Assembly: GCA_001818355.1 (NCBI GenBank)
Contig: MHKJ01000061.1
Location: forward strand, 29,855 to 39,384
Length of the DNA: 9,530 bases
Reading direction: 5' to 3'
DNA from: Candidatus Kerfeldbacteria bacterium RIFOXYC2_FULL_38_9
Lineage (GTDB): Bacteria; Patescibacteriota; Patescibacteriia; UBA9570; XYC2-FULL-38-9
Positions 1 to 7,282 of the stretch are shown piece after piece. The first letter of the stretch is position 1; each line of letters opens with the position of its first letter. The notes below the pieces were generated by a model that saw only the letters and a list, made by a program, of their open reading frames with translations, searched no databases and was not told the DNA's origin. A program made the position numbers and the translations under genes.

Positions 1-329
1 GCGTTGTGATCAATCATTCTAATTTGTTGACTGCCCACATCGGAAACATAAAGGTTGCCACTGCTGTCACGAGTAATCCATTCCGGATAAGAAAAAGTGG
101 CGGCAGTCAAAATAGCATCAGTATTGCCAACATTACCGTTGCCGGCATAGGTAGTAACTTGACCGGTTTTAATGTTGATCTTGCGAATAACATGATTACC
201 GCGATCAGCCACGTATAAAACTTTACCGGAATAACTCCGCGCTAAACCAATGGGATCTTGAAATTTAGCCGCGGTGCCGACGCCGTTCACAAAACCCGCT
301 CCTGTGCCACCGGCCAAAGTGGTTACGTT
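1..329 (-). pseudogene. In-frame continuation of the NHL beta-propeller gene beyond an internal TGA (runs off the window)
   Basis: Reading the minus strand on from the TGA at 332-330, without a frame change, gives 109 sense codons up to the window edge and no further stop. The translation is plainly the same protein family. It opens with NVTTLAGGTGAG, the closing strand and linker of the blade begun before the TGA, followed by two more blades containing VLYVADRGNHVIRKI and NLYVSDVGSQQIRMI. No start codon in this frame lies near the TGA, and the only ATG beside it (333-331) opens another frame that closes after 22 codons. The stretch therefore belongs to the upstream gene. It could be the remains of a gene split by a nonsense mutation (TGG to TGA), an error in the read or assembly, or sequence reached by stop-codon readthrough. 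The gene's real end lies outside the window. Confidence 0.75.
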
Positions 330-1850
330 TCATTTATTATCTCCCTTCACTATAACCGCGCGAATACTGTGGTTTCCGGTATCGGTAACATACAAAATTT
401 TTCCGTCTTTGGCTAAAACAGAACCCTGCGGACGATTAAAATAAGCACAATTTTTTTTACCGGTTTCATACTCGTTCGAACAAGCTATGCCATCAGCACT
501 GCCATTACTGTTACTGGCGGCGTTAATACCTCCCGCGCCAGTTAGGTAAGTCATGGTGCGAGTTTTTAAATCCACCTCTTTAATCCGGTTGTTGTTGCGG
601 TCAACCACATAAAGTTTTTTACCGTCTTTAGAAACAGCAAAAGAAGTGACATCGGAAAAACGAGCATCAGCGCCAACACGCGGCGTATTATCTCCGTCTT
701 TATTGGTATTATAGTTATCCACCACACTGCCCGCAATCAATTCAGAATCTTTTAAATTAGTTCTTTTAACTTTGCGAATACGATTATTTTCGGAAAAAAT
801 TATCCACTTTTTATCTTTAGAAAGTTGTAAATATTTAGGATTACCAATTAAAACCGGTTTTGCATCTCTTACGTTAAAACGGTCTTTGCCCGCGAACTTA
901 CTGTTGACAGCCGCATCATCTAAATTATATTTTTCTACAATACTGATGCCGGTGGCCACCACATAAAGCCCGCCGTTATAAGTAGTGAGACCGTTGGGAT
1001 AATTAATGGAAACCATACTTTCGTCAGAGGCAAAAGTTTCTACCTGACAAGCGGTTAAATCTATCCGGCGCACAAAATCGCTCGACCCGTTGCCGTCGCT
1101 GACATATAAATAGTTGCCGTCTAAATGCACACCATAAAGATTTCTAAAAGTAGCTGTGGCACACGCACCATTTTTTTCACCCGCACTGCCACTGCCCGCC
1201 AAGGTAGTTACTTGCCCGCTTGCCAGATTAACTTTTTTTACTTGATAAGTACCGACGTTAGCCACATAAGCATAAGCGCCGTCAACAGTAATAGTGAGTT
1301 TTTTAGGACCAGACAAACCTGAGGCCACCGTCGTTACCTTGCCGCCATTGATGGAAACTTTTTTCAGCAAACCGTTTCCGGTATCTAAAAAATACAAGAT
1401 ATCTCCAAAAACTCGCACTCCCTCAGGGGCGTTTAAATTTTGCACTAAAGTGGTAACTTGTCCGTCTTTAATTTTGGAAATTCTATGATTACCGGTATCT
1501 GCCACGTACACAACTCCGTTGTCTATATCCACCCCCTGAGGATAAGCGAATTCGGCTTTAAAACGAGCACCGCTTTTATCACCATAAGATCCGTTGCCGG
1601 CTATAGTCTTAACTTTTCCTTTTTTGGTAATTTTACGAATAGCGTGATTATAAGTATCGGCAATCACAAAAATTCCGTCATCGGTGACATCAATGTCTGT
1701 CGGAAAATCAAAAAGAGCATCTTTGGCTAAACGCGCTTTATGCACTTCAAACGGCTTGCTTAAATAAGTGGTGGTGTCTCCGAAAGCGGCTTGAACCGCA
1801 AAAGGCACAAAGACCAAAACCACCGTTAGTAAGCTGTAAATTTTTTTCAT
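330..1850 (-). CDS. Secreted NHL-repeat beta-propeller protein, interrupted by in-frame TGA
   Basis: Predicted exported protein of 506 residues up to the TGA. The N-terminus has a classic signal peptide: MKK, a hydrophobic core (residues 5-18), then AVQA before a likely cleavage near residues 20-21. About nine NHL-type blades follow, starting near residues 48, 102, 141, 180, 236, 283, 335, 398 and 473. Most show the pattern P-x-G/D-hydrophobic, LYVxDxxNxxIRKI and VTTLAG. NHL propellers usually act as binding or scaffold surfaces; no catalytic residues can be named and the ligand is unknown. Four cysteines (230, 268, 456, 468) could form disulfides outside the cell. The start is well supported: AGGAGG lies at 1860-1855, five bases before ATG. 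It is 27 bp downstream of ftsI on the same strand. The last blade lacks its final strand before the TGA, and that strand is found in frame after it, so 506 aa is probably not the original length. Confidence 0.85.
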   Translation of the reverse strand: MKKIYSLLTVVLVFVPFAVQAAFGDTTTYLSKPFEVHKARLAKDALFDFPTDIDVTDDGIFVIADTYNHAIRKITKKGKVKTIAGNGSYGDKSGARFKAEFAYPQGVDIDNGVVYVADTGNHRISKIKDGQVTTLVQNLNAPEGVRVFGDILYFLDTGNGLLKKVSINGGKVTTVASGLSGPKKLTITVDGAYAYVANVGTYQVKKVNLASGQVTTLAGSGSAGEKNGACATATFRNLYGVHLDGNYLYVSDGNGSSDFVRRIDLTACQVETFASDESMVSINYPNGLTTYNGGLYVVATGISIVEKYNLDDAAVNSKFAGKDRFNVRDAKPVLIGNPKYLQLSKDKKWIIFSENNRIRKVKRTNLKDSELIAGSVVDNYNTNKDGDNTPRVGADARFSDVTSFAVSKDGKKLYVVDRNNNRIKEVDLKTRTMTYLTGAGGINAASNSNGSADGIACSNEYETGKKNCAYFNRPQGSVLAKDGKILYVTDTGNHSIRAVIVKGDNK

Positions 1851-1854
1851 AATT

Positions 1855-1860
1855 CCTCCT
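1855..1860 (-). promoter_or_regulatory. Strong Shine-Dalgarno of the NHL gene
   Basis: AGGAGG on the minus strand, five bases before the ATG at 1850. It fixes this start. None of the other complete genes in the window has a comparable ribosome binding site. Confidence 0.85.
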
Positions 1861-1870
1861 TTTAATTATT

Positions 1871-1900
1871 TATATAGTTATTCTACTTTATCTGGCGCAA
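1871..1900 (-). promoter_or_regulatory. Possible weak promoter for the NHL gene
   Basis: On the minus strand TTGCGC (1900-1895) and TATATA (1876-1871) are separated by 18 bp at the very end of ftsI. Transcription from here would begin near 1864 and give a short leader just long enough to hold the AGGAGG. The -35 match is poor and an A/T-rich -10 match is easy to find by chance. Read-through from the ftsI operon is an equally good explanation. Confidence 0.3.
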
Positions 1901-3665
1901 TTTGCATATAATTGACCAAAAATTGGGTAATCTTACTAAACAAAGGAGCGGTAGAAGCATCAGACCAAGCTACATCTTTCGGTTGATCAATTTTAATTAA
2001 AATCACCGCCTTGGGATCAGACACCGAAACAAACCCCACAAAAGTATCTTTATGTTCATTGGATAAATAGCCCCGACCGTTAGGATTGGGAATTTGAGCC
2101 GTACCGGTTTTACCGGCCACATGATAACCGTCAACAGCCGCGCGAATGGCATGGCCGCCCTCCACTACCCGCACTAACATGGCCGCAACCGTTTGCGCGG
2201 TTTCAGCCGATATAGGGTGCCCCGCAATCTCTGGTTCGTAATTCTCTTTTTGTCCGCTGGCGGAAATTTTTTGTTTCACTATATATGGCCTCATCATAGT
2301 ACCGCCGTTGGCAATCGCGCCATAAGCCTGAAGCATTTGTAAGGGCGTGGCGGTCATGCCTTGCCCATAACAAGAAGTAGCCGTATAAATATCTTTTAAA
2401 GTACCAACTGCGGAAATATCTCCGGGATTTTCTCCACTTAATTTAATGCCGGTTTTTTGGCCAAAACCGAATTTTTGCAAATAATCATACCAAATCTCGT
2501 TGTTATGAAGTTGTTGCAAAGCATAAATACAGCCGGTATTAAGCGAATATTCCAAAACATAAGTCATGTTAACCGTACCATGCCCTTTGCCATCAGAATT
2601 ACGAATAGTAAAAGAATCAATGTGCACCGCTCCGGCATCATCAAAAGTGGTGGCGGGTGTAATCACGCCTTGATCAATGGCTGTAGCTAAAGCAATGCTT
2701 TTCATAACTGAACCGGGTTCATATTGGTCGGCAATGGCATCGTTGCTAAAAATACTGATGTCCGGCACTTCGTAGTATTTATTGGCATCATATAAAGGCG
2801 CGTTACACATGCTTAAAATGGCTCCGGTTTTCGGATCCATCACAATCACACTCCCCTGCTGAGCTTCGTGTTCGTCAACCGCCTGAGCCAACAAAGAACA
2901 AACTTTATACTGAATATTTTTATCAATGGTCAAAATTAAAGTATCTCCATCTTGCGCTTCTTCTTCCGGATCATCGCCGGCCGACATAATTTTACCCAAA
3001 GAATCCTGATTGCGCGTTACTGCTCCGGCCACCCCAGCCAGCTCTTTATTAAAATAATTCTCTAAACCATACTGACCTGTTTTTTCATCATCCACCATCC
3101 CTACAAACCCGGTGATGCTGGAAGTAATCATGCCCTCGGGATAAAATCTGGTTTCTTCCGGAGACCAATGAATGCCGGTTAATTTTTTTTCTTCGATAAT
3201 TTTAGTTAAGGCGGAAATTTCTTGATCGGAAACATTATTTTTTAAAGGCTCGTAAACGTCATTTTCTTTAGCGGCGCGCTCTAAAACAATTTTAGGGTCA
3301 AGTGATAAAATAGTCGAAATATTATCGGCTAGGGCTGACGCATCACTAATTTGCATCGGGTTTAAATAAACGCTCTGTTTGGTTTGGTTTCCGGCAATCA
3401 TGGCCAGTCCGTTTTCAGAAAATTTATCCTGAACATAAATATCGCCGCGGCTGGGCATTAACTCTTGCACCAAAGCGTGTGCGTCAGTGGCGGCGTTGAC
3501 ATAAAAACTGTGTTTAATAATCTGTACTGAAAATAAACGCAAAACGATCATGATCGTTACCATGATAAATCCGGCCAAAATAAAATGAACGCGGTCAATT
3601 TTATTAAACCTCGCAGGCTGTGCATGATGATAACCGGTTCTATTTTTAACTTTAACTCTATTCAT
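1878..3665 (-). CDS. ftsI: FtsI/PBP2-type peptidoglycan D,D-transpeptidase (class B penicillin-binding protein)
   Basis: Cross-links septal peptidoglycan; anchored in the cytoplasmic membrane with its catalytic domain outside. Numbering from the start at 3665 gives 595 aa, normal for the family. One membrane segment lies at about 27-45, then a dimerisation/pedestal region with the MPSRGDIY motif, then the transpeptidase domain. All three active-site motifs are intact: S319-V-M-K322 (YEPGSVMKS context), S374-L-N and K519-T-G-T. An ATG at 3683 would add six residues (MWLLLT), but 3665 is preferred because it is adjacent to the FtsL-like stop: the two genes overlap by 8 bp (ATGAATAG), typical of translational coupling. 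Neither start has a Shine-Dalgarno sequence. Ends in TAA. Third gene after mraZ, the usual dcw position. The elongation enzyme PBP2 (PbpA) is the alternative, but the RsmH-FtsL context favours FtsI. Confidence 0.95.
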   Translation of the reverse strand: MNRVKVKNRTGYHHAQPARFNKIDRVHFILAGFIMVTIMIVLRLFSVQIIKHSFYVNAATDAHALVQELMPSRGDIYVQDKFSENGLAMIAGNQTKQSVYLNPMQISDASALADNISTILSLDPKIVLERAAKENDVYEPLKNNVSDQEISALTKIIEEKKLTGIHWSPEETRFYPEGMITSSITGFVGMVDDEKTGQYGLENYFNKELAGVAGAVTRNQDSLGKIMSAGDDPEEEAQDGDTLILTIDKNIQYKVCSLLAQAVDEHEAQQGSVIVMDPKTGAILSMCNAPLYDANKYYEVPDISIFSNDAIADQYEPGSVMKSIALATAIDQGVITPATTFDDAGAVHIDSFTIRNSDGKGHGTVNMTYVLEYSLNTGCIYALQQLHNNEIWYDYLQKFGFGQKTGIKLSGENPGDISAVGTLKDIYTATSCYGQGMTATPLQMLQAYGAIANGGTMMRPYIVKQKISASGQKENYEPEIAGHPISAETAQTVAAMLVRVVEGGHAIRAAVDGYHVAGKTGTAQIPNPNGRGYLSNEHKDTFVGFVSVSDPKAVILIKIDQPKDVAWSDASTAPLFSKITQFLVNYMQIAPDKVE

Positions 3666-4023
3666 TGTCAGCAAAAGCCACATCAGAAGAAGGAGGAGTG
3701 GCCAGATAATCAGTGGTACTGCTCTGCACCATGGCCTGAGATTCGCTCATGTCTTTAATATAATCCAAAGTCTGTAATTCCGCTTGCATAACTTCCATCT
3801 TTTTATGTTCTTCTTGCAAAACACTAATTTGGCTTTCTAAATCTGTTAAATAAAATCCGGAATGGGCCGCGCTGTTTACCAGCCACAAATATAAAACCCC
3901 GCCTAAAACAATACCCAGCAAAATAAACACTCTGATACAATTTTTGTCTAATAAACCAAAAGTACCTCCCGCAACGGGGTGGGAAGTTTTGACATAGGTT
4001 TTAAAAAAGCAGAAGCGAGACAT
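3658..4023 (-). CDS. ftsL: FtsL-like division protein (small bitopic membrane protein)
   Basis: Protein of 121 aa between rsmH and ftsI, where FtsL is normally found. It has a short cytoplasmic N-terminus, one hydrophobic segment at about residues 31-50, and a heptad-like stretch from about 59 to 90 (LESQISVLQEEHKKMEVMQ and onward) that should form a coiled coil, followed by a low-complexity Ser/Thr-rich tail. This layout (small, one membrane helix, extracytoplasmic coiled coil) is that of FtsL/DivIC proteins, which join FtsB to activate FtsW-FtsI. FtsL sequences diverge too fast for identity to be read from residues alone, so the call rests on topology and position. It starts five bases after the rsmH stop, without a visible Shine-Dalgarno sequence, and overlaps ftsI by 8 bp, so the three genes are almost certainly cotranscribed. 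Confidence 0.75.
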   Translation of the reverse strand: MSRFCFFKTYVKTSHPVAGGTFGLLDKNCIRVFILLGIVLGGVLYLWLVNSAAHSGFYLTDLESQISVLQEEHKKMEVMQAELQTLDYIKDMSESQAMVQSSTTDYLATPPSSDVAFADNE

Positions 4024-4028
4024 AATAA

Positions 4029-4964
4029 TTATATTTTTTCAATAAGACGCAATTTAGCGCTACGAGCGCGGGGGTTATTTTGTATTTCTAAATTAGTGGG
4101 TACAATGGGTTTTTTGGTAATAATTTTAACTGTGGCGCGATGATTACAACGACATTGGGGAATTTCCGGCGGACAAATACAGTCTAAAGAGGCGGTTTTA
4201 AAAATATTTTTAACCAAACGATCCTCTAAAGAATGAAAGGAAATGATCGCCAGCCTTCCGTGAGCGCTTAAAAGACTGATGGCTTTGGGTAAAAAAATTT
4301 TCAAATGATCAAGTTCATGATTAACTTCCAAGCGCAAAGCTTGAAAAACAGTAGTAGCCGGATGAATACGGCGACGTAATTTAAAACTTTTAAACGGCGA
4401 AACTTTTTCCACCAAAGCCACCAATTGATCGCTATTATGAAAAGGACGGGCTTTTCTTTCGTTAACTACGGCTTGGGCCAAAGTTCTGGCAAAGCGCACT
4501 TCTCCGTAGTCTGAAAAAATCGTTTGCAGATCCTTGGCAGAGCGGCTATTTAAAACATCAGCGGCGGTTTCTCCTCTGTTTTGATCAAAGCGCATATCCA
4601 AGGGACTGCTTAAACGAAAGGAAAAACCACGTTCGGAAATATCCAATTGCATAGAAGATACTCCCAAATCAGCCACTATGGCCTGTAAAGGCCCTTCTTT
4701 GGTAATTTGCTCTTGATAAAGGTCAAGATTAGCAAAAGAGTCGTGGATGGCTATAAAGCGATCTTGAAAACTTTTTAACTCTTGCGTAGCCAACATTAAA
4801 GCCGTACGATCCCGATCAAACCCCCAAAGTTTGCCCGCAGGAGATGTGCATGAAAGCATCGCATGCGCATGACCTCCGGCGCCAACCGTGGCGTCCAAAC
4901 AGTTGTCGTTTGGTTTTAAGTTCAAGTTATTTATTACTTCTTGTAAAAGAACAGGAATGTGCAT
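4029..4964 (-). CDS. rsmH: 16S rRNA (cytosine(1402)-N4)-methyltransferase RsmH (MraW)
   Basis: SAM-dependent enzyme that N4-methylates C1402 in the ribosomal P site; cytoplasmic. At 311 aa it is full length. Family signatures are all present: HIPVLLQEV at the N-terminus, the SAM-binding loop DATVGAGGH (residues 24-32), GFDRD (48-52), ADLGVSSMQLD with ERGFSFR (98-117), PLDMRFD (121-127), RRIHPATTVFQALRLEVN (198-215), ISFHSLEDRLVK (241-252) and NPRARSAKLR at the C-terminus. A Cys cluster (C262, C264, C271, C273) precedes the C-terminus, as in many RsmH proteins. It lies 34 bp after mraZ and 5 bp before the FtsL-like gene, the canonical dcw order. There is no convincing Shine-Dalgarno sequence; the ATG is chosen because MHIPVLL is the normal family N-terminus. 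Ends in TAA. Confidence 0.97.
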   Translation of the reverse strand: MHIPVLLQEVINNLNLKPNDNCLDATVGAGGHAHAMLSCTSPAGKLWGFDRDRTALMLATQELKSFQDRFIAIHDSFANLDLYQEQITKEGPLQAIVADLGVSSMQLDISERGFSFRLSSPLDMRFDQNRGETAADVLNSRSAKDLQTIFSDYGEVRFARTLAQAVVNERKARPFHNSDQLVALVEKVSPFKSFKLRRRIHPATTVFQALRLEVNHELDHLKIFLPKAISLLSAHGRLAIISFHSLEDRLVKNIFKTASLDCICPPEIPQCRCNHRATVKIITKKPIVPTNLEIQNNPRARSAKLRLIEKI

Positions 4965-4998
4965 AGATCTTTAGTTGTCCGTTGTTCTGAAATTAAAG

Positions 4999-5430
4999 TT
5001 AAACTCCCAGCTCTCCAAGGGTTTCGGCAATTTCGTTGCTGTCTTTTTCGGTTTCGGCCTTGTATTTCTTCCAAGCTGCTTCGTCCCAAACCTCCAACCG
5101 GTTATAAAGACCGGCCACCACAGTTTTTTTAGAAATTCCCGCATATTCCCGCAGATACTCTGGAAGTACAACTCGACCCTGGCGGTCAAGTGCTACGTCC
5201 ATAGCGCCTGCTAACATTAAACGAGCAAAAGCCCTGGATTTACTTTGAGAAATGGGTAATTTTACTAACTTTTCCGCTAACACATTCCATTCTGATTGCG
5301 GATAGATAAAAAGACTATGATCAAGACCGCGGGTGACAATTGCCCCTTTAGAAAGATCAGCTCGAAATTTAACCGGTATGGCTAACCGGCCTTTTTCATC
5401 CACCGTATGTTGATATTCTCCGATAAACAT
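4999..5430 (-). CDS. mraZ: MraZ transcriptional regulator, first gene of the division/cell-wall cluster
   Basis: DNA-binding regulator of the dcw operon, 143 aa, the usual length. It has two tandem SpoVT/AbrB-like half-domains, each with the family DxxGR signature: DEKGRLAIPVKFR (residues about 11-23) and DRQGRVVLPEYLR in the second half. MraZ forms ring-shaped oligomers that bind several short direct repeats upstream of mraZ, usually repressing the operon. Such repeats (AAAGTGG) are present here, at and below the promoter. The start ATG at 5430 gives the standard MFIGEYQHTVD opening. The leader before it is A/T-rich with no Shine-Dalgarno sequence. Ends in TAA. A different frame running through this gene on the same strand (5189-4971) is a shadow. 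Confidence 0.97.
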   Translation of the reverse strand: MFIGEYQHTVDEKGRLAIPVKFRADLSKGAIVTRGLDHSLFIYPQSEWNVLAEKLVKLPISQSKSRAFARLMLAGAMDVALDRQGRVVLPEYLREYAGISKKTVVAGLYNRLEVWDEAAWKKYKAETEKDSNEIAETLGELGV

Positions 5431-5450
5431 TGAATTTTTATTTTAGTTAT

Positions 5451-5519
5451 CCACTTTTTGGAGTGGTTATCCCCACTTTTATCCACTTTTTACCTTATAA
5501 ACCCATTATATACCACTTT
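5451..5519 (-). promoter_or_regulatory. MraZ operator: array of AAAGTGG boxes
   Basis: Four exact AAAGTGG heptamers in the same orientation on the minus strand begin at 5519, 5489, 5479 and 5457, so they are 30, 10 and 22 bp apart, near whole turns of the helix. Two are followed by ATA. The first lies between the -35 and -10 elements and the other three lie just below the transcription start. An opposing half-copy (CCACT) at 5466-5462 forms a small inverted repeat with the last box. The sequence agrees with what I recall of the MraZ box described in Mollicutes (AAAGTG followed by T or G, with about 10 bp periodicity). MraZ binding here would block RNA polymerase. Binding itself is inferred. 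Confidence 0.8.
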
Positions 5520-5533
5520 ACCCTATTTAGCAA
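5505..5533 (-). promoter_or_regulatory. Promoter of the mraZ-rsmH-ftsL-ftsI operon
   Basis: On the minus strand TTGCTA (5533-5528) and a perfect TATAAT (5510-5505) are separated by the ideal 17 bp. Transcription would begin near 5498, giving a leader of about 68 nt that contains three of the MraZ boxes. It is the best sigma-70-type promoter in the window. Its -35 element begins only a few bases after the T-tract of the preceding terminator. Confidence 0.8.
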
Positions 5534-5536
5534 TAC

Positions 5537-5559
5537 CAAAAAAGCCCACTTTTGGGCTT
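5537..5559 (-). terminator. Intrinsic terminator after the histidine kinase gene
   Basis: On the minus strand AAGCCCA (5559-5553) pairs with TGGGCTT (5548-5542) across the four-base loop AAAG, and a run of T follows directly (six T in a row counting the last two stem bases and the tail). The hairpin starts 37 bp after the kinase stop codon and should separate that operon from the mraZ operon. The 3' arm also contains an AAAGTGG heptamer (5552-5546). Confidence 0.8.
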
Positions 5560-5596
5560 GAGCGTCAACTAATTGTGTATAACTTTTAATTTAAAA

Positions 5597-7282
5597 CTAC
5601 CAGCTTAAAAAACGCTGAGAAACAGGCAGGGTAATATAAAAAACCGTGCCTTGATTTTTGCCGCTGGACTTAAACCAAATTTGGCCGTGGTGCTTTTTAA
5701 CAATATTGCGCGCAATATACAAACCCAAACCCGAACCGTTAGACTCCGCTTCTTTGGCATTGCTGGCGCGGAAAAACTTAGAAAAAATCTTTTGCTGTTC
5801 TTCTTTGGAAATACCGATTCCCGCGTCGGTAATGGAAACAAAATTTTGATTATTTTGAAAATCAAAAACAACTTTCACTGTCGCTTTAGGAGGAGAATAT
5901 TTGATGGCGTTATCTAAAATATTTTGAAAAACCATGGTCAATTTTAATTTATCCATATTCACCGGAGGAATATTCTGTTTTCTTTTTTGATAATCAATTT
6001 TAACTTTCTTTTGTTTGGCGTCTATTTTGCTTTTAGCTACAACCGTATCTAAAATATTTCCCAATTTTTCTTCTTTAAACTGATATTGCGCTTTACCCTC
6101 TTCCAACTCAGAAACATCTAACAGATCGTTGATAATTTCAATAACCTGATTATTTTTAACATAAGCCTGATCCAATAATTCTTGCTGTTTCGCGTTAAGT
6201 TTGCCGGTGTCACCGTCGGCCATCAGTTTAAAAAACCACTTTAAACCGGAAAGCGGCGTGCGTAATTGGTGTGCGGCCACAGAAATAAACTCGCTCTTCA
6301 TTTGATCCAGCTCTTTATCTTGGGTGATATCGCGCAAAACTTTAACCCAACTGATGATTTGATCTACCGAATTTTTAATGGGAATAGCGTCCACTTGCAT
6401 ATAAATTTTACTGTCCAAATCTTCAATAATCAATTCTTGGCTAAGTTCTTTTTGTTTTTTTGGTTGCAATAAAATAGCCTCAATCAATGGCTGAAAGCTG
6501 GTAGGAAAATTTTTTTTGAACAAAGAGCCGATTTTTTGACGATCATCATAAATACGCAACATCGCGCGCGCCGGAGGATTGATGGATAAAATATTGCTAT
6601 CCACATCAATCATCACAATTCCTTCAATTAAAGAATTTAAAATGGAACGCACTTTGTCGCGCTCAATGGTAAGTTGCAGTTCACGCTCATGCAAAAGACG
6701 GTTAACCACAATGGCCAAAACGGAAAGAATTAAAATCAACAAATCAATAGTCATGGTGTTTAAAAGCGTATCGGCGATATTGCCGAAAATTCCGGCATCG
6801 TGCTGATAACGACTAAGGTGCGGAATAATACGGTTGTATTCCAAGGCGATCAAGCCGGTATAAAGCATGACTACAAAAAAAGCGAAAAAAACAATCTCCA
6901 CGCTGGAAAACAAAATAGTTACCACCAACAAAGGAAATAAATAAACGAAAAAATTTACGCTTTCTATGCCGCCGGTATAATACACCAAACCCGTAATCAT
7001 CATTAAATCGACAACTACCTGAATAACTCCAAAAATCTTTAAACTGGTTAACCGAATGTTTTTCGGCTGACGCCTGATATATAAAGAAAAAAACAAATTA
7101 TAAAGCACGGAAATAATCACCAAAAGAGACAACCGCACAGGAGAAAGCGAGGAAACGTTAATACCGGTAATACGCTGAACAATACCCACAAAACCCAAAC
7201 CCAAAATCAAAATCCACCGAGCGATAATAATTCCTTGGTTGGATTTAATAAATTTATATTTTTGCTCCTCCTCCATTTTCAT
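5597..7282 (-). CDS. Membrane-bound PAS sensor histidine kinase, no response regulator adjacent
   Basis: Two-component sensor kinase, 561 aa. The N-terminal part to about residue 195 has about six hydrophobic segments (near 17-37, 50-68, 84-101, 108-127, 128-147 and 176-195) with short loops, so the signal is probably sensed in or near the membrane. A PAS-like domain (about 208-320) is followed by the HisKA box SEFISVAAHQLRTPLSG with phosphoacceptor H338, then the HATPase domain: N box NILDNAIKYS (454-463), G1 DAGIG (486-490), F box FSKFF (500-504) and G2 GSGLG (516-520). All catalytic boxes are intact. The start at 7282 overlaps the TsaB-like stop by ATGA; a second ATG lies at 7276. Ends in TAG before a terminator. 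No response regulator lies in the window, so its partner and signal cannot be named. Confidence 0.93.
   Translation of the reverse strand: MKMEEEQKYKFIKSNQGIIIARWILILGLGFVGIVQRITGINVSSLSPVRLSLLVIISVLYNLFFSLYIRRQPKNIRLTSLKIFGVIQVVVDLMMITGLVYYTGGIESVNFFVYLFPLLVVTILFSSVEIVFFAFFVVMLYTGLIALEYNRIIPHLSRYQHDAGIFGNIADTLLNTMTIDLLILILSVLAIVVNRLLHERELQLTIERDKVRSILNSLIEGIVMIDVDSNILSINPPARAMLRIYDDRQKIGSLFKKNFPTSFQPLIEAILLQPKKQKELSQELIIEDLDSKIYMQVDAIPIKNSVDQIISWVKVLRDITQDKELDQMKSEFISVAAHQLRTPLSGLKWFFKLMADGDTGKLNAKQQELLDQAYVKNNQVIEIINDLLDVSELEEGKAQYQFKEEKLGNILDTVVAKSKIDAKQKKVKIDYQKRKQNIPPVNMDKLKLTMVFQNILDNAIKYSPPKATVKVVFDFQNNQNFVSITDAGIGISKEEQQKIFSKFFRASNAKEAESNGSGLGLYIARNIVKKHHGQIWFKSSGKNQGTVFYITLPVSQRFLSW

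Noticed and set aside
265..333. A new small gene starting at ATG 333-331, with GGAG seven bases upstream, just at the NHL stop
   Set aside because: The frame runs only 22 codons and is not the frame that carries the NHL sequence.
1..1850. Genome-wide use of UGA as glycine, as in Gracilibacteria or Absconditabacteria
   Set aside because: Only one in-frame TGA occurs in the whole window, while those groups use it often. The TsaB-like gene ends in TGA at a normal ATGA overlap, and glycines elsewhere are GGN.
3666..3683. Upstream ATG for ftsI adding MWLLLT
   Set aside because: No Shine-Dalgarno sequence, deeper overlap with the FtsL-like gene, and the extra residues are not typical of the family; the ATG at 3665 sits in a compact 8-bp overlap with the preceding stop.
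4971..5189. Open frame of 72 codons on the minus strand overlapping mraZ
   Set aside because: Lies within the certain mraZ gene in another frame and has no family features.
5558..5583. Plus-strand promoter TTGAGC/TATAAC between mraZ and the kinase gene
   Set aside because: The spacer is only 14 bp and no plus-strand gene follows.
5431..5596. Replication origin suggested by the DnaA-like boxes
   Set aside because: No dnaA or dnaN beside it, no clear AT-rich unwinding element, and the repeats are better explained as MraZ boxes.
6266..6806. Plus-strand open frames opposite the kinase gene
   Set aside because: Shadows of a well-supported kinase frame, with no domain or initiation signals.
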